NCBI GenBank assembly: GCA_036867785.1
Contig: CP145410.1
Coordinates: forward strand, 310,001-374,000
From: Plasmodiophora brassicae
Lineage: Eukaryota > Endomyxa: Phytomyxea > Phytomyxea > Plasmodiophorida
DNA length: 64,000 nucleotides
Direction of reading: 5' to 3'
The notes under the pieces are model-generated. The model did not search any database. It saw only the letters and a list, made by a program, of their open reading frames with translations, and was not told the DNA's origin. This document shows positions 20,663 to 31,411 of this stretch, one piece after another. Position 1 is the first letter of the stretch, and the number at the start of each line of letters is the position of its first letter. The translations under genes were made by a program, and so were the position numbers.

Positions 20663-21394
20663 TTATAGGTTGTTAGCTCGCCGAAGGTTCTCAAGGTTTT
20701 GATTGGCCTGGCGACCTCTGGCACAGAGTTCCCGTGTCTCTTCGTTGATGGCGTCGAGCATGGCCTGCAGTCGTTTCATCGTAGACGTGCTAGATAGCAT
20801 TGTATCGCCGCCCTGTTTTAAAATGGTATCGATTCGTTTCCTGGCGACGGCGATGTCTTCGCGCCTGAGTTCAATCCGCCGGGCCAGCCGGCGGCGACAG
20901 CGAACTGTTTCTTTGTGTTGCTCAAGAGCGTCGATCTCTTGCTTGCTGGGGACCCCAAACGAGGCATTGTCGACCGGTGATGGCGCTTCGCTGCTAGCCA
21001 ACGGTTCGTCAAGGTCAATCTCGAGCGCAGACTTCACTGCCTCACTGACGATGCCGTTCTTGCTGGCCAGGTCCCCCAATGTTCGCTTCGCTATTCGTAT
21101 TGACAGCTGGAGGTCCCTCGTGATCGCTTCGAGACGAGCCGAGTCCCGCTGTACGTCTTGCAGGTTGCGACGCGCCGTTCGCACATCGTTATGCAGATCT
21201 TCGACGTCGCGAACAATATGGTCCTGCGAGCCAGCTGTTGACGTTGCCGTTGGTACGATGGCTTGGGGAAGACCAAGAGACTGGAGCACATCGGTTGGCG
21301 GCAGCGTCCCGACTGGCGCGACGACATCGATATGGACCATAGGTGTTCTGGCAGGCGCATTGCTGACGTCGTCGGAAAGAGTCGTCGACGACAT
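20663..21394 (-). CDS. Coiled-coil protein, unrecognised
   Basis: An intron-free frame of 243 codons from ATG at 21394. After a disordered Thr/Pro-rich start, two long helical regions follow (residues about 58-110 and 148-240) with heptad-like spacing, such as LHNDVRTARRNLQDVQRD and RRRLARRIELRREDIAV. It resembles kinetochore, cytoskeletal or tether proteins in composition, but no specific family is visible. Confidence 0.72.
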   Translation of the reverse strand: MSSTTLSDDVSNAPARTPMVHIDVVAPVGTLPPTDVLQSLGLPQAIVPTATSTAGSQDHIVRDVEDLHNDVRTARRNLQDVQRDSARLEAITRDLQLSIRIAKRTLGDLASKNGIVSEAVKSALEIDLDEPLASSEAPSPVDNASFGVPSKQEIDALEQHKETVRCRRRLARRIELRREDIAVARKRIDTILKQGGDTMLSSTSTMKRLQAMLDAINEETRELCARGRQANQNLENLRRANNL

Positions 21395-21661
21395 ATCTAG
21401 GTGCCGTAGAGAGCACGCTGATGGAATACATCCAGTCCCAGGACCTGGACGACACTAGGACATGCGCGCCAACCGCTGCTGCTGCTTCTGCAGACACCGA
21501 CACTCGAGGGCTAAACTCAACTCGCGATTCACGAATGGCAACAGACGTAGTGCAGAAGGTCTAGTGTGAGGCCGTGTATACCCTGAGGACACTGATATGA
21601 GGGCGGTTCGAGCACGCTGCCTTATTTGTAGTCGCTGGTGTCCCATACAGCATCGAGAGCC

Positions 21662-23042
21662 CTATAATAAACGACGCATGAGCAACCTTGTTTGAACACG
21701 CATCGAGCCTACGGCGTACTTGTTGATGAGGTCGACAAGCGTAAACACCAGAGCGACATCGCCGCACACTCTGCCGAGTCGAGGTACAGTGCCCTGTTGC
21801 AGAGAATTACGCGGCGGAAAGCAATCGCAGAGGCCATGCGTGCAACCAACCTTGTAGAAACCAACAAAACCCTCTTCTCGCGCAATCGCCTTGACGCAGT
21901 CCCACGAGTTCTTGTACTTTGCAGAATCGAGCCCTTGCTGCGAAACGTTACGGTTTGTACGCAGAACGCGAGGGCTGACGACGAACCATTCTGCTCTTGA
22001 CAACGTCAATCGGCGTGTTGCCAAACACGCTAGCCGCGCCGGCCGCCGCCCCACACAGTGCCGTGGCAACTGACCTGCGACGCCGTCGACGTCAGTGTTT
22101 GGCAACGGCGTCGACCCGGATGTGAACCTGACCCGATGTCCTTCTTTGGGTCCCCTCCCTGAAGCAGGCCCTTCAGCTCACCGAACACGAAGAACCGAAT
22201 CATCTGGTTGCTGCCTTGCTTGAGGACAGTTGGGCCCAAGCCTTTGTAGCAGCCCTGGATCCCTTCCTGTTCGACGGGTAACGTTCGCTCGCACGCCCAG
22301 CTGGGACAACATGCAACTACCTACCTGCTGCATGACTTGGATGATGCCGCCCAGGCCAGGTTTATACTTCGGTACATCACGAGACAAGTCGTGGACCAGT
22401 TTGACCTTGGGAGCACATGTTACGACCAACGCTCGCAGGCACTGGTTGCCCCGGACCAGACCTTAATCGTTTCCTAGCAGCATATTCAGTTATAGCCCGT
22501 GATTAGGACCTCCGCGATTTGATCCGAACCATTGGTGTGACGATCAGGATAGCCTCAGCGACGCCGGCGCCCAGCCCTGCCAGGAGCGTGTTCGTGCGGG
22601 ACAGTTCGCCCTTGCTGTCCATCAGCGTGTTCCGAAGCAGATCGTACGTGCCGAATCGGACAGCGCTCTTCGGCACCGAGCCGTACAGCAGCGAACCCAT
22701 TCCTAAGACATTCGCCGACCGGTTCACGACCACATCTTCCCGGATGTCCCGCGAGCGAACCTCTGTACAGGCCCCGGAACCCATGCTGACCGATCGTCTG
22801 CTTCACGACGTCAAACGACCCTTTGTAACGGCGTTCGGCGCCGAGTTTGCTGTCCAGCTGCAGCAGCGTCTTGCAGAACTCGGTCGGGTACATGCAGACG
22901 ATCTGCACGCGCTCGCATCGCATCGGGCGCCCTCCGACGGGCGGAACGGGCGCGTTCGTACCTCAACGCCGCCGGCTATCCCGCCGGACACCAGCGACTT
23001 CACGGGATGGCGCTTGTCCTTGCCCGACGACGGCACCCCCAT
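21662..23042 (-). CDS. SLC25A1: Mitochondrial tricarboxylate (citrate) carrier
   Basis: Exchanges citrate for malate across the inner mitochondrial membrane. Nine exons encode 309 residues: 22962-23042, 22761-22902, 22530-22702, 22462-22473, 22325-22405, 22133-22266, 21987-22074, 21851-21937, 21662-21793. All eight introns are 49-59 nt and every phase agrees. Three carrier repeats are present, with [16 protein letters not shown] and TPIDVVKS signatures, and citrate-carrier-specific motifs LKQGSNQ and [10 protein letters not shown]. The fourth exon is only 12 nt and supplies ETIK of the second signature, so a model that skips it loses the conserved acidic and basic residues. Confidence 0.95.
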
Positions 23043-23279
23043 CGTGCCCGCCCACCAAATACCACGTCCACGCCCGGACTATATATTGTCGGCCGCCGCC
23101 GTACACGATCCCGCTGCCTGTCCCGAACGCGAGTCACCGCCGCTCGTCGCCTACCCGTCGTGCCGCTGACGTGCCCGGCCGCCCGCGAGTGAAGCGGCCA
23201 CCGGCCGTAACGAAAACGAACCTGGCGGCCGAGATCGCACCACGGCACAGGTCAAGGACGGCCTGCCATCCGAGCTCGC

Positions 23280-23303
23280 GGGTAGATGATGATGATGATG
23301 ATG
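23280..23303. repeat. GAT trinucleotide repeat
   Basis: Six GAT units in the 280-base gap between the ETHE1 stop and the citrate-carrier start, i.e. in the carrier's upstream region. Confidence 0.7.
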
Positions 23304-23321
23304 CCGCCACTACCGGGTTCA

Positions 23322-24168
23322 TTAGGCGCTGGGCTGGATGCCGCATTTGAGGTTCGCGGGCACAGCGATGTCGATCTTCGCGGGGCGCGGCAGGTTCAGG
23401 TTGGCCATGATGGCGATGAATTCGGGCAGCGTCTTCGTCAGGCGCGGGTTGTACTGCTTCTCCTCGCCGATCGTCGACGCCGTAAACCCTTTGTAGTCGT
23501 GCGCCGGATAGACCAGCGTGTCGTCCGGCAACGTGAACAGCTTCTTGTGGACGGATTCGTACAGCCGGGTGCTGTCGCCTTCCTGGAAATCCGTCCGTCC
23601 GCACCCGCGAATCAGCAACGTGTCGCCGGTGAACACCGCCAAGGTCGCATCGGGTCCCCGCAGGACATATGAGATGCAGCCGTTCGTGTGGCCAGGTGTC
23701 GCTCGGCACTCCAACCAGAACCTGAACGGGACGGTAAGAGATGTGCCGATAGCAGGCGCATGAAGAGCGACACGTACTTCCCGAATTCAATCTTGTCATT
23801 GTCTCTAACCTTCACGTCGGAAGTGCATCCGCTGTCCGCGCTGATGACGCTCTTCGTGCCCGGGATCATCTGCTTCAGGACGCCGGTCCCGGTCACGTGG
23901 TCGGCATGGCAGTGCGTGTTGATGGCGTACTTCAAGTCGAACCCGAGCTGCCTGATCAGGTTCGCATCACGATCCGCACAGACGTCCACCGGGTCGATCA
24001 GGATCGCCGCCTTCGCCGCACGGTCCGCCAGCAGGTACGTGTACCTGGCCAAGCACGAACGTCAGCGGGATGCGCGTGCCTCTCTGGGGCGACGGCCTAC
24101 GTTGACGACTGCGCCTCAAACAGCTGCCGAAAGAACAGGCCCGGGATCGATGCTGACAACGACGCCAT
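23322..24168 (-). CDS. ETHE1: Persulfide dioxygenase ETHE1
   Basis: Mitochondrial iron enzyme that oxidises glutathione persulfide in sulfide detoxification. Exons 24101-24168, 23778-24044 and 23322-23721 give 244 residues (human 254). Joining exon 1 to 2 creates [16 protein letters not shown], a hallmark of the family. The metallo-beta-lactamase metal site is intact: THCHADH, then PGHTNG, then FTGDTLLI, and the C-terminal PAHDY. Introns are both 56 nt. No long presequence is present, so mitochondrial targeting cannot be read from this start. Tandem, same strand, with the citrate carrier. Confidence 0.94.
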
Positions 24169-24417
24169 CCGACGCGCGATCGACCTCTGGCCAGGGACGG
24201 GTGGACCGAAACTCTGTCACAGAAGGCCGCACTGCAATCCCATCGGCCTGCTGCTGAGGGCCCCCACCGGCGCCCTGTTGCACTCATTTTCGGCCCCCTA
24301 TGTAGTACAGTACTGGGGTTCACCAGTTTTCTGTAGACTGTAAAATGGGCCCCGTTGGCTGCCGGCTGTAGCGGACTGCAGCAGCGGCGGCGGTGCGTGC
24401 GACCACTGCGCGTGGCG

Positions 24418-24880
24418 ATGGCCATGGACGGCCGCCTGGACGTGCTGAACGAATCCTGCGACCTGCTGATCAGCGAGATGGCGCGCCTCGTGGCGTCGCT
24501 GTCGACGACGCCGCTGCCGGCGGCCATGTCGGATATCGCCGATGTGGCCATCGCGAACAACGCGCAGCGCGCGCAGGTTACCGCCCATGCGCAGCGTACG
24601 CCCGTCGGTCGTCCTGCACACCGCTGCCCCTCAATTGTCCACAGGCATGGCGCTGGCCGCGCAGTCGATATCGTCGATCGTCTCCGAGGTGAAGGTCGCC
24701 CACGCGCTGTACGATTCGGAAGCGCGTCGCAGGAACATGCTGTCTGTGGTCGCAGCCGCCAACGAGCAAACCTCGCTGGCGTACGACCAGATCGACCGGC
24801 TGCGCAGCGACATCAGCCGCGCCATCGACGACATCCACCGGCACCTGGAGACGAGCGCCTGCCCGCCCGCCCATCGATAA
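24418..24880 (+). CDS. Small helical protein, possibly Mediator MED22
   Basis: Exons 24418-24576 and 24665-24880 join in phase to 124 residues, all helix. Opening MDGRLDVLNESCDLLISEM, a central SISSIVSEVKVAHALYD and the late RLRSDISRAIDDIHRHLE follow the layout of MED22 (a head-module subunit), including a LALYD-like position where MED22 has LILND. The similarity is weak and other short coiled-coil complex subunits would also fit. The intron used is 88 nt, longer than most here; a closer acceptor at 24644 does not keep phase. Divergent from ETHE1 with about 250 bases between starts. Confidence 0.42.
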
Positions 24881-24896
24881 AACGATCTGAACGAGT

Positions 24897-26222
24897 TTAT
24901 ACCATGTTTTGTAGGGCTTCGACGGCGGCCGCTTCGGATTCGGGATCCGTCTGCGCCAGCTTGGCCAGCGTCGACAGCTTGTACGTCTGGTCGTCGTCGG
25001 CGTGGCGCTGCTTGACGTTGCCGACAAAGTTCTTGCAGAACTTCTGCCCGCCCCGCCCGGGACAGTCCTGCAGGCCGCAGACGACCAGCTGCCCGTCGAT
25101 CATCTGCCTGTTCTGGCAACGTCGGGGCCGCCGTTTCCTCTTCCGGTCGGGCGTGCTCGGCGCGGAATCGCCCGCCCGCGTCGCCTTGTCCGCCGGCGAC
25201 GACACGATCGCCGGCTGTGGCCTGGCTTCGGCGCCGCCGCTCGCGGCGCTGACAACGGCGACCTCGACCTGGTCGTCGACCTTGATCGCCGTCGTGGCGA
25301 CCGGCGCCTGGCCGGTCGTCATTCGCAGCTGGATCGCCTGGCAGGTCGTGCACCGGTTGAACCCGGCGCATTCGGCACTGCCACAGACGGATTCGAACCC
25401 GTTCGGGAGCAGGGCCTGGGCGGCGGGCACCGCTTCCGTCGCCGTCACGACGAGCGCGTCCGCGCTGGTGCCCGCCTTGCCGGTGACGAACTGGGCCAGG
25501 AAGTGCAACGGGGGGACGAACCCGGCGTACCCGGCCTGGTCCTCGAACTTGGAGAAGAACCTGGGCGGTGCGGCGCCGGTGCCGTCGCCGTGATCGGTAC
25601 GCTGGATGGCCTGGGCGGCGCCGGCTTCGAACGCCGACTTGCGCTGGACGTACCGGGACATGTGCATGTCCAGCAGGACGTTGCGGATCTGGTCCAGGGT
25701 CTGGTTGGCCCGTGCGGCGGCCTGGATGAAGCCGACCGCGCGTCTGGACAGGCCGCCGACCTTGCCCTGGACCATGATGGCGGGGAAGGCCGCCTGCAGG
25801 TCCGTTGGGAGGCTCTTCAGGTACGACGGGTCGCAGGTGGTGAACATGCCCGCGTCGATCCGGTCGGGAAGCGCCCTGGCGCAGCACAGGCATTTGAATT
25901 CGCGCGCCAATATGAACATAGACGTGTCGATGTCGATGATACGACGCGAGGACCAGCCTATGGATTCCAGGTCGCCCGTGCTGCCACAGGTCGGGCAGGC
26001 GATTGTCAGGTCCGGGCATAGCTGGTCGGGCAGCCAGACGAACACGTTCGGGTGGTAGAATGCATCGGGGTTGATGCTACCAGAGGGCATCGCCGGTAGC
26101 ACTTGTGGCAGGACCCAGCATTTGCCACGATCGAGTGTCCCGGCAGCGATGCGCCCGTCGACGGCTTCCGCGATCTGCCGCAGAAGCTGGCCGACGACGC
26201 CGGTCGGCGCCCAGGCGTCCAT
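24897..26222 (-). CDS. Cys-rich protein with DUF6729-like domain
   Basis: 441 residues with no intron, ATG at 26222. The N-terminal region has FYHPNVFVWLPDQLCPDL followed by two CxxC pairs (ACPTCGS and KCLCCA) around GWSSRRIIDID, the pattern of the DUF6729 region seen in some fungal and protist proteins and in KDZ-type transposase genes. The middle is helical, the next part low-complexity with CTTCQAI, and the C-terminal end holds another Cys cluster (RRCQNRQ, VVCGLQDCPG, KFCKNF) after a basic KRKRRPRR, which could be a nuclear signal. No transposase catalytic core is seen. Its stop lies 17 bases from the stop of the convergent gene before it. Confidence 0.6.
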   Translation of the reverse strand: MDAWAPTGVVGQLLRQIAEAVDGRIAAGTLDRGKCWVLPQVLPAMPSGSINPDAFYHPNVFVWLPDQLCPDLTIACPTCGSTGDLESIGWSSRRIIDIDTSMFILAREFKCLCCARALPDRIDAGMFTTCDPSYLKSLPTDLQAAFPAIMVQGKVGGLSRRAVGFIQAAARANQTLDQIRNVLLDMHMSRYVQRKSAFEAGAAQAIQRTDHGDGTGAAPPRFFSKFEDQAGYAGFVPPLHFLAQFVTGKAGTSADALVVTATEAVPAAQALLPNGFESVCGSAECAGFNRCTTCQAIQLRMTTGQAPVATTAIKVDDQVEVAVVSAASGGAEARPQPAIVSSPADKATRAGDSAPSTPDRKRKRRPRRCQNRQMIDGQLVVCGLQDCPGRGGQKFCKNFVGNVKQRHADDDQTYKLSTLAKLAQTDPESEAAAVEALQNMV

Positions 26223-26860
26223 GGGGACAGAATAACAAACGAACACTGCACGCGCGGACGACTTTACGGTCGCAGGGCCGCGCGCTGGATAATAACAATT
26301 TCGAGAGGGGACGATGGGCCAGCCCGATCAGGTGATGATATAGCGACTGGCGTCCACAGAACCGCTGACGGCCACCACCCGCGCACACACACACACAGGG
26401 CGCAACGTTGAGTCACAGCGGGCACTCGGTCGGCGATGTCAGTGTGACGTCATGCACCAGGGCGGGATATCCTCGTACGTCCCGGAAGATACTGAACTTG
26501 TCGCGGCTGCAATTTTTGTCACTGGCACCTACCACGCCTGGACTTGATGTTCAACCCCGTTTTCCGCGCGGCCTCCGATCCTCCAAAATGTCCGTCGTCC
26601 GCGACCGGACGTCGGCTGCTGGGAGTCCGCGCGTGGCCGCGCGCGCGCGCGCGCAGCGCGGCCTTTCCCCGGCGTGAAAATCGCCGACGCTGGCGGCGTC
26701 TGATTGATTCGCACCAGAGTGGCTGGCTCCACCGTATTTTCCATTTCTGGGGCAACGGGGGTGTCGGTTTTAATAAGTATTTACGCCCTGTGGTAGAAGC
26801 ACTTCCCACGTTCGTTCCGTCGACTGGGACGGTTCTTCTTCAGTGGGTTGTAAACGGTCG
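26223..26860. promoter_or_regulatory. Divergent intergenic region
   Basis: 638 bases between two start codons (DUF6729-like gene and NAGK). It holds a (CA)n run near 26385-26397 and an alternating CG run near 26638-26654. Open frames on both strands lack coding character. Probably a shared promoter; I see no further gene. Confidence 0.4.
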
Positions 26861-28131
26861 ATGACCGGGGTGGAGGTGGAGGACCCGGTTGGGGTCGGGA
26901 TCGATGGGGGCGGCAGCTATACGAAGGTCGTGATCGTGTCGATGGCCACCGGGGAGTTTCTGTCGGGGCCAGACGCGATCGTGACCGGGCCGGCGAACTG
27001 GAACTCGGTGGGCGCCGAGGCGGCCCAGCGCGCGATTCGCGAAGCGCTAACGGGTGCGCTGAAAGTTGCCGGCCGACCTGCGCGCGATGTCGTGGCGATA
27101 GCCGCCTGCATCAGCGGGTTGCACACTGATGCCGATGCGTCCATGGTGATCTCGTGGCTGCAACCAGACTTCCCGAACGCGCTCGTTGAGGTCTGCCGAC
27201 GTGGCGTCTATACGCGCGGTCTCCCGGTTTCCGGGCCTCTGAATTGTTCCTAACTAGGCGTTCAACGACGTTGTCGCCGCCGTTGTATCGGGCACCAACG
27301 GGGTCCTTGTAGGTTGACGGGTTTCTCGTTGTTGCCATCCGGCTGACGCCTCGTAAACAGAACGGTTTCGCTGTCATCGCCGGCACGGGTTCCAACTGGT
27401 GATGTTGCCCAATGCAACAATGCCTGGATAACATTGGGCTGACGTCGCGCGTTTAGTATGGCCGTTGAGGGCGCACATCAGGAGTTCGCGGGTGGCTGGG
27501 GGCCACTGCTCGGTTCAGGAGGTTCCGGGCACAGTATATCGTCAGCAGCACTGGCGGCCTGCTGCAGGGCTATTGATGGGCGTGGGCCATCGACCATCCT
27601 TGTCGAACAGGCACTGGCTTTCCGTGTGTCCTTGCGGTGATTGGCAACTGACGAATGGAACAGATGGAGAAGGCGCTAGGCTGGGATGCAGGATCGTTTA
27701 GTTCCGTCATCCTTGGCTGGATGTACGACAATGGAGGGAGGCGAACCTGGGCGGAAGTCGTATGGCAGACAGTTTCGAAGGCGTTCTGTTATTCCGTGGC
27801 TGATCACATTTGTCAGGCGTCTCTTGCTCCCGTTGTATTCAATGCTGAGGCCGCAGGGGACCCGGTGGCGGTCTCGATCATCAAAGACGCTGCCGCGGAG
27901 CAAGCTCTAGCGGTGGAAACGGTCGCGAGAAAAATGGGCTGGACGGACGACGATTGCCCACCGAGACCACTTGTCCTCGTCGGCTCGCTCTGGAAGCAAC
28001 CATCTATGCTACATTCGTTTGTCGACGAGTTGAATCTGCGGAAGGTCCCGCACCGGATTGTTCTTCCCGACATTTCAGCCGCCCAAGGCGCCGCACTGCT
28101 CGCCAGGAGGTCGTACCTGGCTCGAGAATGA
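26861..28131 (+). CDS. NAGK: N-acetylglucosamine kinase
   Basis: Phosphorylates GlcNAc released from chitin or glycans so it can re-enter amino-sugar metabolism. Six exons (26861-27190, 27258-27308, 27361-27398, 27457-27625, 27664-27756, 27817-28131) give 331 residues (human 344). ASKHA-fold signatures are present: the phosphate loop GIDGGGSYTK, then GTNGV, GTGSNC, GGWGPLLG, DGRGPST and AAQGAALLA near the end. The last intron is 60 nt and has no stop, so the unspliced frame looks open but inserts 20 foreign residues before SLAPVVF. Works with GFAT in the same window on the UDP-GlcNAc route. Confidence 0.92.
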
Positions 28132-28421
28132 TGTGCACATCCACTGTCATACAATGGTCATCAGTATTTATTCCGCGAACCGATACCGAAACCAGGCGGC
28201 CGATCAGCGAGATGGCATCGCGTATCATAAGCTCGTGGCACTGCGTCCACTACAGACGATTCCCGGGCAACCTTCGCTGAAACCAGCGACAATGTCTCGC
28301 TTCACCACGATATCGTCAGATACAATGTGGTTGATTGTATAATTGCAGCACAAGATCGCCTTGCCACGCGAGACAGCGCTTGCGATCTAGACATGCTTGA
28401 AGCCAGTACGGTACATAATAT

Positions 28422-31196
28422 TTATGCAAGTGTGCCTAATAGTCGATATGCCTCGTTGATGTAGTCGGTTTCCTCCACCTTCGATACGATGAGATTCATC
28501 CTCGGCAGGACGCTCGTGATAAATTTGTTCTTGCCGATTGTGATCTCAGAGCTGTGAGGAGTATCCGCGATCGGTGCCTCGTTCGGCCATCGCTGAGGAA
28601 CCCGTCCATAGAAGACAAATTGCCGGGTCGTCTGAGAAACCCATCGCAAGACGGTTCGAGCCAGGTCATGGACCGGGGCGGGCATACTTTCACTCGGTCG
28701 GTTTGGAACGAGATCAACGTCCCCGGCAGATCGCAGTTGCGCGTATAATTGCCCAGAAAGAGGTGGCAATACCAACCTGGCATTGTCGCCATCTAACGAT
28801 ACGTTTGCTTGGGACGTGCCATCGTCGACGACAGCAGAGACACGTAGATCGATGGACGAATCACCTGAGAACCGCATACGAATACGGGTAATGCTTGTGA
28901 CAAAACAAATGGTCCTCTGCGTCGTTGCTGGCGCGAATGGATCCCGTAGCATTCGCAACGTAACGGTCGGTAATTGTGGGGCCGTCTCCAAACCATCGCT
29001 TCCATCAAATTCGGCTTCGATAAACATCGCAGTCTCTGGAGTGCCATGGAGATAGACGTTGCCGATAACAGATAGGTGGCGTTCAATACGCATCAAGGTG
29101 ACGATCGCTCCAGGCTTCAGCTGAACTGGCGGGCGCTTGAGGGAGATTTCAACATAGGCTTCAACCGTTTCCGCAGAGCGATAGTCAACCAAACCGAGGA
29201 CGATCGTGGCGGTCCGTTCTGTACTGTCGTGCTCGCGAAGTTCCATTTGCGACACATGCGCCCGAACGGATACAATGGCGCCCTTTTCAAAAGGACGGCC
29301 GACGATTGTGCTGACATCGCAGATATCGCGGTCGGAACCATCCACCTCAACAACGTCGCCGTCGTTGTCAACCACAAACCCAGACTCGGACGCTATGACA
29401 TCAATGAAGTCATACACGCGCCCAGGGCGGACGACAGTTTCCACAGCAGCAGCAGCCAAACCTTGACAGCGAACGCAAACAGGGTCCACGGCGCTCGATT
29501 GTACAATCTGGGCCAGTATGCTGAAAGAGTGGTCGCCAACGGATTCAGTCCTCGTCAGCACGCGCCCGCGAAACGTGGACCGATTCGCAGGCCGCTCCTG
29601 TCGTGGACGGTTGAACATTAACGACGAACTCAACCGAAATGTTACGTATCGTCCCGCGAGCTCGCTCTCTGCAACCTGAAAGTCCACAGAGCAGAGTGGA
29701 ACATTCATGGCCTTGACGACGAGATCGGGGACGTGGCATTGAATAGCGCGACGCGATCGGCCATCTTCAGAAACGATCAGCGCCCCACAAGTTGGGTCAA
29801 CGGTCAGCCTTCCAGCAAGAATCGATGATCCAGGACGCAGATCGTCAAGGGCCGATACGACACGATGCCGTCTACAGCGCGCAACACTGAGAGGCGCAAC
29901 CAGGTTGCATTTCCAGTGCTCGAAGAACTCGTCGACTTCGTTGCGACGGAAATCTTCACGGGCCGATTGCCCTAAAACCAGATCCAGGCATGCAGCCAGC
30001 AGTCTGGCACTGCGAACGCGTTGACGGAACCGCTCTTTGAGAGAGATCAGAGCGCGGCTGACGGCTACAGCATCAACAAGGTCGAGACGGTCCAACTCGG
30101 GGCTGACTCTGAATCGTGGTTCCGCTTTCATCGTCGCGCTAAGCTTGACGATTTCGATAGACCCATAGGTGCACAGACCGACAACCGCTCTCGAGGCATC
30201 ATCGCTTGGAATGACGTGAGCATTGAAGATGTCGACTAAGGCCCCGACCCGAATGCCAATCCCGCTGCGCAGGCATGGAGGCGTCGCATGTGTCAAATAC
30301 ACAACAACCTTGCCCTCGTCGATCTCGTACACGCCGTCCATAACATGACCAGTTACGAGGCCACGATAGCGAGGTACCATGGCCATCTGCCGGCACAGCA
30401 ACGTCCTAACCGGGACGTCAGGAATACATCCAGCGCCATCAACGCATCCGATAAGACGTGACGTGGGCTTGGCGAGGAAGACGACCCGGTTTCGATCTGG
30501 ACTGTCACCGGTCCTCATGGACTTGATGGCAACGTCCGTCAGGGTGTATCGAGCAGACATACGAACGAACGGCCGCCATGTGAGGTGCTCGCCGGTGAAG
30601 GCAATGTACGCAGCCACCGGAGTCAGCGAGTCGACAGCACAAGTCGCTTCAACGAAGAACATGGGGGCGTGTCGGAACACGAGGCTGACCGCAGCGACCG
30701 CGAATGAGATAGCGGTGAACGCCTTCTGCCTCCGCTGTTCGTACCTTCTCAGACAGTCAGCGAAGGCAACAGGTGACGGGGCCGCCTCACAGGAATCATG
30801 ATGGCATGGCAGGCGAACAATGGACCCAGAATCGATTTCAAGCCCGGCGTACGTTTCGCCTTGCATGATGAGCGCCCAGCATCTGACGATAATCCATTCG
30901 TTGTGGAGCGGCGGCCGCGCCATTGTCGATGACGACAACGCGCATGGGATTTCGCCGCTATGGTCAGCAAGCACGGGCGAGCAGGTCGTCCGATCGTGCC
31001 CCAGGCGGGCAATCAGAACTGTGTCCCCGGCCGATCGGAACGGCGTCGCGCGTCGCTGCAGGTCGCGTATCGACGCGACCGCGCTCGATCCCAGTGCGAT
31101 GCCCAGCCGGTCAATGCACTGCCGGCACGAACAGCCGGCGGCGCGCGACTCGATCGCCTCCTGCAGGCGACGGCCCCGCGCTCCATCCCCGGTCAT
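28422..31196 (-). CDS. Large OB-fold protein, likely CST subunit CTC1
   Basis: A 924-residue frame with no intron, ATG at 31196. It has repeated beta-rich blocks typical of a chain of OB folds: HSGEIPCALSSS, YIAFTGEHLTWRPFVRM, GHVMDGVYEIDEGKVVVYL with GIGIRVGALVDIFNAHVI, and CGALIVSEDGRSRRAIQCHV. This order resembles CTC1, the scaffold of the CST complex that protects telomeres and recruits polymerase alpha-primase. Length is below the 1,200 residues of the human protein. The evidence is pattern only; another single-strand-DNA-binding OB protein is possible. The open frame extends upstream without ATG to 31283. Confidence 0.5.
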   Translation of the reverse strand: MTGDGARGRRLQEAIESRAAGCSCRQCIDRLGIALGSSAVASIRDLQRRATPFRSAGDTVLIARLGHDRTTCSPVLADHSGEIPCALSSSTMARPPLHNEWIIVRCWALIMQGETYAGLEIDSGSIVRLPCHHDSCEAAPSPVAFADCLRRYEQRRQKAFTAISFAVAAVSLVFRHAPMFFVEATCAVDSLTPVAAYIAFTGEHLTWRPFVRMSARYTLTDVAIKSMRTGDSPDRNRVVFLAKPTSRLIGCVDGAGCIPDVPVRTLLCRQMAMVPRYRGLVTGHVMDGVYEIDEGKVVVYLTHATPPCLRSGIGIRVGALVDIFNAHVIPSDDASRAVVGLCTYGSIEIVKLSATMKAEPRFRVSPELDRLDLVDAVAVSRALISLKERFRQRVRSARLLAACLDLVLGQSAREDFRRNEVDEFFEHWKCNLVAPLSVARCRRHRVVSALDDLRPGSSILAGRLTVDPTCGALIVSEDGRSRRAIQCHVPDLVVKAMNVPLCSVDFQVAESELAGRYVTFRLSSSLMFNRPRQERPANRSTFRGRVLTRTESVGDHSFSILAQIVQSSAVDPVCVRCQGLAAAAVETVVRPGRVYDFIDVIASESGFVVDNDGDVVEVDGSDRDICDVSTIVGRPFEKGAIVSVRAHVSQMELREHDSTERTATIVLGLVDYRSAETVEAYVEISLKRPPVQLKPGAIVTLMRIERHLSVIGNVYLHGTPETAMFIEAEFDGSDGLETAPQLPTVTLRMLRDPFAPATTQRTICFVTSITRIRMRFSGDSSIDLRVSAVVDDGTSQANVSLDGDNARLVLPPLSGQLYAQLRSAGDVDLVPNRPSESMPAPVHDLARTVLRWVSQTTRQFVFYGRVPQRWPNEAPIADTPHSSEITIGKNKFITSVLPRMNLIVSKVEETDYINEAYRLLGTLA

Positions 31197-31411
31197 ATCA
31201 TCGCGGATCCCGCACCGCCAAACAATAGACCCGCCACCCAACCACCAACTACCCAAATGACGGGGCAGCGCTGCACGACGCACATCATGGGAGGGGCTGC
31301 GCGCCCCGTTGGCGTTCTTTCGGCGATCACCACTGTGGCCTGAACGTCAACGTTTGTCCGGCAGGTTCAATAAGGTTATGCAAACGAGAGATGTGTATCG
31401 TCATTGGTGGT

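Noticed and set aside
26638-26654. Alternating CG run as a Z-DNA or CpG regulatory element
   Set aside because: The surrounding DNA is already very GC-rich; nothing else supports function.
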